Below the pieces are notes generated by a model. It did not search any database, had not been told where the DNA came from, and was given only the letters and a program-made list of their open reading frames with translations. From positions 1 through 7,230 of the forward strand of contig JAODBN010000099.1 of NCBI GenBank assembly GCA_025463965.1: a DNA stretch of 7,230 nt. Direction: 5' to 3'. Below, in pieces: positions 1 through 5,684 of the stretch. This DNA comes from Acidimicrobiaceae bacterium (GTDB lineage Bacteria > Actinomycetota > Acidimicrobiia > Acidimicrobiales > Bog-793). Each line of letters begins with the position of its first letter. The first letter of the stretch is position 1. The translations under genes were made by a program, and so were the position numbers.

Positions 1-280
1 CGAGCTCGACGACCCACTCCCCCAGGACTCTGCGCAGGTGTTCGACAGGCGCCACTTGGTCCTTTGGGAGCTCGGCCACCGCGTACACCTGGCGGTCGAC
101 GCCGGGCATCCGGACGCGCACGGCTCCGAGCTCCTCGAGATCGCGCGACACCGTCGCCTGGGTCGCCTGCACTCCTTCTCCCGCCAGCAGCTCCACGAGC
201 TGGGTCTGGCTCGTCACTGCGTGGTCGGCGAGCAGCCGGGCGACGAGGTGCTGGCGGCGGTTCTTCGGCACCCTGCTCAT
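1..280 (-). CDS. argR: Arginine repressor, 3'-truncated by window edge
   Basis: Only the first 93 residues are inside the window. They form the N-terminal winged helix-turn-helix of the ArgR/AhrC family: helix SQTQLVELLAGEG (24-36), then the recognition helix TQATVSRDLEELG (40-52), whose Ser-Arg-Asp is the family signature for ARG-box contact, then a wing ending near DRQVYAVAE. The C-terminal domain, which binds arginine and forms hexamers, lies beyond base 1. The ATG at 280 overlaps the argF stop as ATGA, so argR is the sixth gene of the same operon. With arginine bound it would be expected to repress the operon through the paired boxes before argC, making its own synthesis self-limiting. 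Family members can also activate arginine breakdown genes; none is in view. Whether the rest of the gene is intact cannot be judged. Confidence 0.95.
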   Translation of the reverse strand, partial: MSRVPKNRRQHLVARLLADHAVTSQTQLVELLAGEGVQATQATVSRDLEELGAVRVRMPGVDRQVYAVAELPKDQVAPVEHLRRVLGEWVVEL

Positions 281-1200
281 CCCTGCTCCCGGCTCCCGTC
301 CCCGAGCACCAGCGCGAGCAGGCCGCGCATCGCGTGCATCCGGTTCTCCGCCTGCTGCCAGACGCGGCTTCGGACGCCTTCGAAGGCCGACTCGCTCACT
401 TCCTCGCCGCGGTGCGCCGGCAAGCAGTGCAACAAGATTGCGTCGGGACCGGCCCGCTCGAGAAGTGCGTCGTCGATCGTGTAGCCGGCGAAGTCCAAGC
501 GGCGCTGGGCCGCTTCGCCCTCCTCGCCCATCGAGGTCCACACGTCGGTGTAGAGGACGTCTGCACCCTCGGCGGCCTCTTCGGGCGAATCGACGAGCTC
601 GACGGTGCCCCCGAGCTCGCGGGCGCGCACCACGTCCTCTTCGGAGAGCCGGTAGCCGGGGGGCGACGCCACGCTCACCTGCACCCCGGCCAGCGCGCAG
701 GCGTCCAGGAGAGAGCGGGCCACGTTGTTCCCGTCGCCGATGTAGGCGAGGCGGCGCCCGGCGAGACCACCGAAGCACTGCCGGATCGTCAGCAGGTCCG
801 CCAGCGCCTGGGTGGGGTGCTCGAGGTCGGACAACAGGTTGATCACCGGAACGTCCATGCCGGCCCGGTCGAGCGCCGTCGCCATCCGTTCGAGGGTGGT
901 GTGTCGCGCCACCCGCGCACAGATCGCTCGGTGGAAGCAGCCGAGAGTGCGCGCCACGTCCTCCACCGTCTCGCGACGGTCGAGTCCCACCTCTTCTCCT
1001 CGGATGGTGACCGGATGGCCCCCGAGCTGGACGACCGCGAGCTCGGTCGCGTTGCGGGTCCGCGCCGAGGGGTGCTCGAACAGGAGCGAGACGCCTCGTC
1101 CGGCGAGCACGGGGTCCAGCCCGTCTGCCTCGGCCAGGTCGAGCACGGCGGTGACCTCGAACGCGTCGAGGTCGCTCAGACGGAGCACGTCGCGGGTCAT
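277..1200 (-). CDS. argF: Ornithine carbamoyltransferase, anabolic
   Basis: ArgF transfers the carbamoyl group from carbamoyl phosphate to ornithine, giving citrulline. At 307 residues it is normal length. The ornithine-side motifs DVWTSMGEE (219-227) and HCLPAHRG (258-265) mark it as ornithine rather than aspartate carbamoyltransferase. His128 and Gln131 of HPTQ and probably Arg96 complete the carbamoyl-phosphate site. The phosphate loop, usually like FEKxSTRTR, reads FEHPSARTRN (41-50), so the conserved lysine is histidine and the first threonine is alanine (Ala46), while Ser45, Arg47, Thr48 and Arg49 remain. AENRMHA (284-290) is the usual C-terminal helix motif. The ATG at 1200 overlaps the argD stop (ATGA) and follows AGGAGG. 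The TGA at 279-277 overlaps the argR ATG. Position in the arg operon indicates a biosynthetic, not catabolic, role. An acetylornithine carbamoyltransferase is unlikely because ArgJ is present. Confidence 0.96.
   Translation of the reverse strand: MTRDVLRLSDLDAFEVTAVLDLAEADGLDPVLAGRGVSLLFEHPSARTRNATELAVVQLGGHPVTIRGEEVGLDRRETVEDVARTLGCFHRAICARVARHTTLERMATALDRAGMDVPVINLLSDLEHPTQALADLLTIRQCFGGLAGRRLAYIGDGNNVARSLLDACALAGVQVSVASPPGYRLSEEDVVRARELGGTVELVDSPEEAAEGADVLYTDVWTSMGEEGEAAQRRLDFAGYTIDDALLERAGPDAILLHCLPAHRGEEVSESAFEGVRSRVWQQAENRMHAMRGLLALVLGDGSREQG
286..290 (-). promoter_or_regulatory. Shine-Dalgarno of argR inside the argF 3' end
   Basis: GGGAG sits five bases before the argR ATG at 280, within the last codons of argF. 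With the ATGA overlap it supports this start and coupled translation of argR. Confidence 0.55.
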
Positions 1201-2444
1201 CGGCCCTCCTGTTCGTCAGCGTTCCTGTGGTGTGAATCGCCCCGGATCCGGCCGCTCTCGCCGCGATTTTGGGCGAGCGCGGCCGCGAGGATCGCGACCG
1301 CCTCGTCGCACTCGGCTTCGCTCACGAGGAGGGGCGGGGCGAGGCGAACGGCACCAGGGATCGGCGCGTTCACGACGAGCCCGAGCGCCAGCGCGTCGGC
1401 GACGAGTGCCTTCGAGTCGATCCCTTGCTCCAGCACCGCCGCGAGCAAAAGTCCGGCGCCGCGCACCTTCGCCACCCCGTCGAGCTCGCCGAGCTTTGCG
1501 CGAAGGTGGGCGCCGGCCGCTGATGCGAGCGCGGGGGCGTCGAGCTCGACCATCGTGTCGAGGGTGGCCTTCGCCGCGGACAGGGCGAGCGGCTGGCCAC
1601 CGAAGGTCGAGCCGTGGTCGCCCGGGACGAAGGCGTCGGCGACCTCGGCACGAGCCCAGCAGGCTCCGACCGGCACGCCGTTGCCGAGCGCCTTGGCCAC
1701 GGTCACGACGTCGGGCTGTACGTCCTCGTCCTGAAAGCGGAACCACCGCCCGGTCCGGCCGAGACCGGTCTGGATCTCGTCCACCATCAACAAGATCCCC
1801 CGCTCGTCGCACAGGGCCCGCAGGTCCGAGAGATAGCCCCGCGGCGGGACGATGACGCCCGATTCGCCGAGGATCGGCTCCACGAGCACGCCGGCCACCA
1901 CGCTCGGGTCCGCGACCCGAGCCAGGTCCCCGACGTCGCCGTAGGCGACGTGACGGAACCCCTCGGGGAGGGGCGCGAACGGCTCGTGCTTTTCCGGCTG
2001 GCCCGTCGCGTGCAAGGTGGCGAGCGTCCGCCCGTGGAAGGAGCCGTAGGCGGAGACGACCACGTGGCGCCCGCGCCCGCCGAAGCGCCGTGCGAGCTTC
2101 AACGCGCACTCGTTCGCCTCGGCTCCCGAATTGGCGAAGAAGACCTTGCCGCCGGCCGGCTGGCCGTCGCCGATCAGACGGTCGAGGGTGGCAGCGACGT
2201 CTTCGGCGAGCTCGTTTCGGAACAGGTTGGAGACGTGGAGCAGTCGCCCCGCTTGGCGACACAGCGCCTCGGCGACCGCCGGATGGGCGTGGCCGAGCGA
2301 GGTCACCGCCAGCCCGGACAAGAAGTCGAGGTAGCTCTTGCCGTCCTCGTCCACGAGCCGTGCGCCCGCGCCGGACACGAACCTGACCGGAGCCGGTGCG
2401 TAGGTCGACATGAGGTGTCCCTGCGCTGGCGCCAGCCCGGTCAC
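1197..2444 (-). CDS. argD: Acetylornithine aminotransferase
   Basis: ArgD is a class III PLP aminotransferase that converts N-acetylglutamate semialdehyde to N-acetylornithine using glutamate. Many homologues also act in lysine synthesis (DapC); that is possible here but not shown. From the GTG at 2444 it has 415 residues. FANSGAEAN (103-111) is the PLP-phosphate site, VDEIQTGLGRTG (221-232) holds the cofactor aspartate, and Lys251 in TVAKALGNGVPVGA is the Schiff-base lysine. GSTFGGQPLA follows. The GTG is preferred because it overlaps the argB stop as GTGA, has GGTGA seven bases upstream, and keeps the family-typical HLMSTY stretch whole. The alternative is the ATG at 2411 (404 residues), which has AGGGA six bases upstream. 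A polar tail of about 23 residues follows the usual end and contains the argF ribosome site. The stop TGA overlaps the argF ATG. Confidence 0.95.
   Translation of the reverse strand: MTGLAPAQGHLMSTYAPAPVRFVSGAGARLVDEDGKSYLDFLSGLAVTSLGHAHPAVAEALCRQAGRLLHVSNLFRNELAEDVAATLDRLIGDGQPAGGKVFFANSGAEANECALKLARRFGGRGRHVVVSAYGSFHGRTLATLHATGQPEKHEPFAPLPEGFRHVAYGDVGDLARVADPSVVAGVLVEPILGESGVIVPPRGYLSDLRALCDERGILLMVDEIQTGLGRTGRWFRFQDEDVQPDVVTVAKALGNGVPVGACWARAEVADAFVPGDHGSTFGGQPLALSAAKATLDTMVELDAPALASAAGAHLRAKLGELDGVAKVRGAGLLLAAVLEQGIDSKALVADALALGLVVNAPIPGAVRLAPPLLVSEAECDEAVAILAAALAQNRGESGRIRGDSHHRNADEQEGR
1205..1210 (-). promoter_or_regulatory. Shine-Dalgarno of argF inside the argD tail
   Basis: AGGAGG lies four bases before the argF ATG at 1200, within the last codons of argD (Gln-Glu-Gly-Arg). 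It is the strongest ribosome binding site in the cluster and fixes the argF start at the ATGA overlap. Confidence 0.75.
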
Positions 2445-3379
2445 GACGCCGTCACCATCGTGCCGATTCCCTCGTCGCTCAACAGCTCGAGCAGCAGCAC
2501 GTGCGGGAGGCGACCGTCGAGGACGTGAGCCGATCCCACCCCGTTGCGCACCGCGTGCGAGCACGCCTGGACCTTGGGGATCATCCCCTCCCCGACGGCT
2601 CCGTTCGCCACGAGATCGTCGAGAGACTTCGCGTCCAGTCGAGCGACGAGGCTGTCCGGGTCCTCCCGCCGGGAGCGCACGCCCGCCACGTCGGTGAGAA
2701 AGATCAGCTTCTCCGCCGACAGCGCTTCGGCCACTGCTCCGGCCACGGTGTCCGCGTTGATGTTGTAGGCCTGGCCGCTCTCGTCCGCGCCGATCGTCGC
2801 GATCACCGGGACCAGACCCTCGCCGGCCAGCCGAACCACGAGCGCAGGGTCGACGGCGACGACGTCGCCCACAAAGCCGAGGGCCGGGTCATGCTCTGCC
2901 GCCGTGATGAAACCGGCGTCCTCGCCCGAGAGACCGACCGCCAGCGGTGCATGCAGGTTGATCGCGCTCACGATCTCGCGGTTCACCTTTCCGACGAGCA
3001 CCATCCGCGCGATGTCGAGGGTCTCAGCGTCGGTCACCCGCAGCCCGTCCACGAACTGCGGCGTCTTGCCCAGCCGCTCCATCAGCGCGCCGATCTGGGG
3101 TCCACCGCCGTGGACGACCACCGGGCGCAACCCCATCGACACCATCAACACGACGTCCTCGGCAAAGCGCGCCAGCGCTTCTTCGACGTCGCTCCCACGG
3201 ACCTGGCCCTGCTCAGGGGTCGTCGCCGCCTTCGAGCCGGCGAGGGCGTTGCCCCCGTACTTGACGACGACAATCTGGCCCGCGAACCGTCGGATATAAG
3301 GAATCGCCTCGACGAGCACGGCGGCCCGGGTCTCGGGGTCGAGCCCGGTCGTGGCGGTGCGATGAGATGCGTGGGCCAT
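2441..3379 (-). CDS. argB: Acetylglutamate kinase, probably arginine-inhibited
   Basis: ArgB phosphorylates N-acetylglutamate with ATP, the usual feedback-controlled step in organisms with the ArgJ cycle. The 312-residue protein shows the amino-acid-kinase fold: Lys40 in VVVKYGGNA, the substrate loop HGGGPQIG (90-97), FVDGLRVTD, YNINADT (205-211) and Lys269 in GEGMIPKV. Residues about 14-33 (LDPETRAAVL onward) form the extra N-terminal helix found in hexameric arginine-sensitive kinases and absent from the E. coli enzyme, so I infer feedback inhibition by arginine. Between KYGGNA and VVVHGGGPQI there are 41 residues where about 24 are usual, an insertion of roughly 17 near residues 47-63. The ATG at 3379 shares a base with the argJ stop (TGATG) and has no Shine-Dalgarno run upstream, so translation probably depends on reinitiation after argJ. 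The stop is TGA at 2443-2441. Confidence 0.97.
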   Translation of the reverse strand: MAHASHRTATTGLDPETRAAVLVEAIPYIRRFAGQIVVVKYGGNALAGSKAATTPEQGQVRGSDVEEALARFAEDVVLMVSMGLRPVVVHGGGPQIGALMERLGKTPQFVDGLRVTDAETLDIARMVLVGKVNREIVSAINLHAPLAVGLSGEDAGFITAAEHDPALGFVGDVVAVDPALVVRLAGEGLVPVIATIGADESGQAYNINADTVAGAVAEALSAEKLIFLTDVAGVRSRREDPDSLVARLDAKSLDDLVANGAVGEGMIPKVQACSHAVRNGVGSAHVLDGRLPHVLLLELLSDEGIGTMVTAS

Positions 3380-4548
3380 CAGGAGGTCCGCATGTTCTCG
3401 TCGATGTAGCCGTGGCCGAGATCGCAGGTGAGCACGCTCGCCGAGCCGTCCCCGAGGCCGAGATCACAGACGATCTCCACCACGCGCCCCGAAAGCTCGG
3501 CTGCCGCCGCGGCGCGGTCGTGGGCCATCTCGACACCGTCGCGACAGGCGAGCACCTTGCCGTAGCGCACGCTCACCTTGTCGATGTCGAACGCGGCCCC
3601 CGAAGAGCCGAGCTCACTGACGATCCGCCCCCAGTAGGGGTCCGCTCCGTACAGCGAGGTTTTCACCAGGTTCGACTCGGCGGTGCGTCTCGCCGCACGA
3701 CGGGCGTCGGCGTCCGAGGCGGCCCCCGTCACGACGATCCGGGCGACGCGGGTGGTTCCCTCGGCGTCCTCGGCCAACTGGAACGCGAGGTCGCCGCAGG
3801 CGGCGGTCAACGCCTCGGTCAGCTGCTGGCGCCCTACTTGCCGGCCGGCCCCGCTCGCCAGCACAAGGACGGTGTCGTTGGTCGAGGTGCAGCCGTCCAC
3901 CGTCAGCTCGTTGAAGGTCGTCGTCACCGCGGCGCGAAGCGCAGCAGCCAGCTCGGCCTGGCTCACCACGGCGTCGGTCGTGAGCACCGCCAGCATCGTC
4001 GCCATGTTCGGGGCGAGCATCCCGGCGCCCTTCGCCATGCCCCCGACGACCAGGCCGTCGGCGTCGATGACGACCTGCTTGTCGTGGGTGTCCGTCGTCA
4101 TGATCGCCCGGGCCGCGAGATCCCCGTCCTCACGCTCTGACCCGCGGGCCGCGACGAGGGACCGGAGGCCGGCGAGCAGCGGCCGGATCGGGAGCGGGTT
4201 GCCGATCAGGCCCGTGGAGCAGACGAGAACCTCTTCGGGAGCCAGTCCGAGCTCGGCGGCCGCCGCGGCACAGGTCGCGCCGGCATCCGCAAGGCCGGGG
4301 GCTCCGGTCGCGGCGTTGGCGCAGCCGCTGTTCAACACCACGGCGCCGGCGCGCCCTGCGCTTGCAGCGAGGTGGGACCGGCTGAGCTGCACTGGTGCGG
4401 CGGCGGCTCGATTCGTGGTGAAGGTTCCTGCGGCCGGAACCGGTCGGGGCGGATCCGCCGCCACGAGCGCGAGGTCCAACCGGTCGTCCCCCTTGATCCC
4501 GCACGCCATCCCCGAGGCGGCAAAGCCCCGTGGGGCCGTCACGCTCAC
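3379..4548 (-). CDS. argJ: Ornithine acetyltransferase (glutamate N-acetyltransferase)
   Basis: ArgJ moves the acetyl group from N-acetylornithine to glutamate, releasing ornithine and regenerating N-acetylglutamate, so the pathway is cyclic. Some members also use acetyl-CoA; the sequence does not settle this. The precursor is 389 residues. The self-cleavage block MAKGAGMLAPNMATML (171-186) is intact, with cleavage expected before the nucleophile Thr184, giving alpha and beta chains. The oxyanion-hole pair is Thr112-Gly113 in CSTGLIG. KTSLYGADPYWGR is the usual late motif. Two small oddities appear: the EGATK-like motif reads EGTTR, and the C-terminus, where family members typically end in an N-x-x-Y-x-T/S style tail, ends ENMRTS. 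The GTG start at 4548 overlaps the argC stop as GTGA, with GGTGA four bases upstream as a ribosome site. The stop TGA at 3381-3379 shares one base with the argB ATG. Confidence 0.96.
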   Translation of the reverse strand: MSVTAPRGFAASGMACGIKGDDRLDLALVAADPPRPVPAAGTFTTNRAAAAPVQLSRSHLAASAGRAGAVVLNSGCANAATGAPGLADAGATCAAAAAELGLAPEEVLVCSTGLIGNPLPIRPLLAGLRSLVAARGSEREDGDLAARAIMTTDTHDKQVVIDADGLVVGGMAKGAGMLAPNMATMLAVLTTDAVVSQAELAAALRAAVTTTFNELTVDGCTSTNDTVLVLASGAGRQVGRQQLTEALTAACGDLAFQLAEDAEGTTRVARIVVTGAASDADARRAARRTAESNLVKTSLYGADPYWGRIVSELGSSGAAFDIDKVSVRYGKVLACRDGVEMAHDRAAAAAELSGRVVEIVCDLGLGDGSASVLTCDLGHGYIDENMRTS

Positions 4549-5594
4549 GGGGTCACCGCCACCCGGGGCAGCCCGGAGGTCTCGCCGAGCCCGAGCGCGA
4601 GATTCGCCGCCTGCAGCGCCTGACCGGCGCCGCCCTTGGTCAGGTTGTCGATCGCGGCGAGGACGAGCACGGTTCCCGTGCGCGCATCGAATCGCGCGGT
4701 GAGGTGTGCGCAGTTGGTCCCGTGCACGTCTCGAGTCGCCGGTGGTGCCTCGACGACCTCGACGAACGGTTCGCCGACATAGGCCTTCGCCAGCTCATCG
4801 AGCAGCGCCTCGGTGGAGGTCGGTGCACTGGCCCGGGCGTAGCAGGTCGTGAGGATGCCTCGGGTCATGGGCACGAGGTGGGGGGTGAACACGATGCTCG
4901 CGCCGATCGCCTGCTCCATCTCTGGGGTGTGGCGGTGCGAGAGCAGCTTGTACGCAGAAAAGCTCTCGTTCGCCGCTGCGTGATGGGTCTCGGCGCTGAG
5001 GCCCCGCCCGGCCCCGGACGTCCCGCTCGCACCGTCCACGACGACGCCGTTGGTCTCCACGGTCCCCGAAGCCACGAGGGGGGCGAGCGCGAGGCTCGCC
5101 GCGGTCACGTAGCAGCCGGGCGCGGCGATGAGCGCGCCGCCGGGCGCGCCGGCCGCGCCGGTGAGCGCAGCCCGGTTGAGCTCCGGAAGGCCGTAGATGG
5201 CGCCTGCCAGCAGTTCTGGCATCTGGTGCTCGAATCCGTACCAGGTCGGGTACAGCCCAGGATCCTTCAACCGGAAGTCGGGTCCGAGATCGACAACACA
5301 CGGCACCGTGCCGACGAGGGCGGAGACGATCTCCTGGGAGCGACCCGACGGCACGCTCACGAACACAACCTCGCAACCCTCGAGGCCCGCCGGGTCGGCC
5401 GGCTCGAGCAGTCGGTCGCCGTAGGCGGCGCGCAATCCTGGGTACAGCTCCGACAGCGGCTTTCCCGCCGAGGAGTCGGCCTGGAGGACGGCCACCTCGA
5501 GCTCGGGATGGCCCGCCAGCAGTCGGAGAAGCTCGGCTCCGAGATAACCCGAAGCTCCAACGATGCCCGCGGTCCGCGGCTCACTACCCGTCAT
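4545..5594 (-). CDS. argC: N-acetyl-gamma-glutamyl-phosphate reductase
   Basis: ArgC reduces N-acetylglutamyl-5-phosphate to the semialdehyde with NADPH, the third step of ornithine synthesis. The 349-residue protein is of normal length. Residues 9-20 (AGIVGASGYLGA) form the NADP-binding Rossmann turn. Cys161 in APGCYVTA is the catalytic cysteine, and RHTPEMEQ (221-228) and HLVPMTRGILTT (239-250) carry the conserved histidines and arginine. IDNLTKGGAGQA (315-326) is the C-terminal signature. The cysteine motif usually reads PGCYPTA; here the proline is valine, which should not affect chemistry. The start is firm: an in-frame TGA lies at 5624-5622 and the ATG at 5594 is the first ATG, GTG or TTG after it. 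There is no Shine-Dalgarno sequence. The gene leads the arg operon and would be controlled by the ARG boxes touching its start. Its TGA overlaps the argJ GTG. Confidence 0.97.
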   Translation of the reverse strand: MTGSEPRTAGIVGASGYLGAELLRLLAGHPELEVAVLQADSSAGKPLSELYPGLRAAYGDRLLEPADPAGLEGCEVVFVSVPSGRSQEIVSALVGTVPCVVDLGPDFRLKDPGLYPTWYGFEHQMPELLAGAIYGLPELNRAALTGAAGAPGGALIAAPGCYVTAASLALAPLVASGTVETNGVVVDGASGTSGAGRGLSAETHHAAANESFSAYKLLSHRHTPEMEQAIGASIVFTPHLVPMTRGILTTCYARASAPTSTEALLDELAKAYVGEPFVEVVEAPPATRDVHGTNCAHLTARFDARTGTVLVLAAIDNLTKGGAGQALQAANLALGLGETSGLPRVAVTP

Positions 5595-5609
5595 GGCATG
5601 ATCATACAG
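5594..5609 (-). promoter_or_regulatory. ARG box 2: candidate ArgR operator overlapping argC start
   Basis: CTGTATGATCATGCCA matches ARG box 1 at 10 of 16 aligned positions and has a perfect 8-bp palindromic core, ATGATCAT (5605-5598). Its centre is 20 bp from that of box 1, close to two helical turns and similar to the roughly 21-bp spacing of paired ARG boxes in E. coli. Its last base is the A of the argC ATG, so a bound repressor would cover the -10 element and the start of the message. Confidence 0.5.
5601..5606 (-). promoter_or_regulatory. Candidate -10 element of argC promoter (possibly leaderless)
   Basis: TATGAT matches five of six bases of TATAAT and fits the TANNNT form common in actinobacteria. 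Only six bases (CATGCC) separate it from the argC ATG, so the predicted transcription start would be at or next to the A of the start codon. No Shine-Dalgarno-like purine run precedes the ATG, which fits a leaderless transcript. No good -35 hexamer is seen 16-18 bases upstream; that position falls in ARG box 1. Confidence 0.45.
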
Positions 5610-5613
5610 CGCC

Positions 5614-5629
5614 CCGCATAGTCATGCGG
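5614..5629 (-). promoter_or_regulatory. ARG box 1: candidate ArgR operator
   Basis: CCGCATGACTATGCGG is a perfect inverted repeat with 6-bp arms (CCGCAT/ATGCGG) around a 4-base centre. That geometry matches known ArgR operators, whose halves (TGAAT/ATTCA in E. coli) also flank a 4-base centre. It lies about 20 bases before the argC start, at the expected -35 area of the candidate promoter. ArgR itself is encoded at the other end of the same gene cluster. Assignment rests on symmetry, position and context; binding is inferred. Confidence 0.65.
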
Positions 5630-5665
5630 CCTGCCGGGCCCGCTCAGCTCTTCGCCCGGCGCAGG
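5630..5665 (-). terminator. GC-rich hairpin after trpA, candidate terminator
   Basis: On the minus strand, GCCGGGC (5660-5654) and GCCCGGC (5639-5633) form a perfect 7-bp all-GC stem around a 14-base loop. It can be extended by CCT (5665-5663) pairing with AGG (5632-5630) across a 2-base bulge. It begins about 20 bases after the trpA stop and ends where the first ARG box begins. No T-run follows, so it is not a canonical intrinsic terminator. Hairpins without U-tracts are proposed to act in high-GC actinobacteria, but in such GC-rich sequence a stem like this can also arise by chance. Confidence 0.4.
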
Positions 5666-5684
5666 CACCCGGTGCATCTCGGCG

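Noticed and set aside
808..819. HPTQ instead of HPCQ in ArgF, suggesting an aspartate carbamoyltransferase
   Set aside because: HPTQ also occurs in genuine ornithine carbamoyltransferases, including the E. coli enzyme, and HCLPAHRG with DVWTSMG settles the identity.
64..1734. Long plus-strand open frame (556 codons) across argF and argD
   Set aside because: It is antisense to two genes with clear family motifs; the translation is Arg/Gly/Ser-rich with no recognisable domain, as expected from GC-rich codon structure read on the opposite strand.
2445..2564. N-terminal extension of argD up to 2564
   Set aside because: It would overlap the argB 3' end by about 120 bases in another frame with Arg-rich translation; the GTGA overlap start explains the data better.
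5107..5118. Valine in place of proline after the catalytic cysteine of ArgC as a sign of inactivation
   Set aside because: The cysteine, the histidine motifs and the NADP turn are all intact; this position does not carry catalytic chemistry, so it is treated as ordinary variation.
4530..5621. Plus-strand open frame (363 codons) antisense to argC
   Set aside because: It mirrors argC and its operators; no motif, no ribosome site, and composition typical of a shadow frame.
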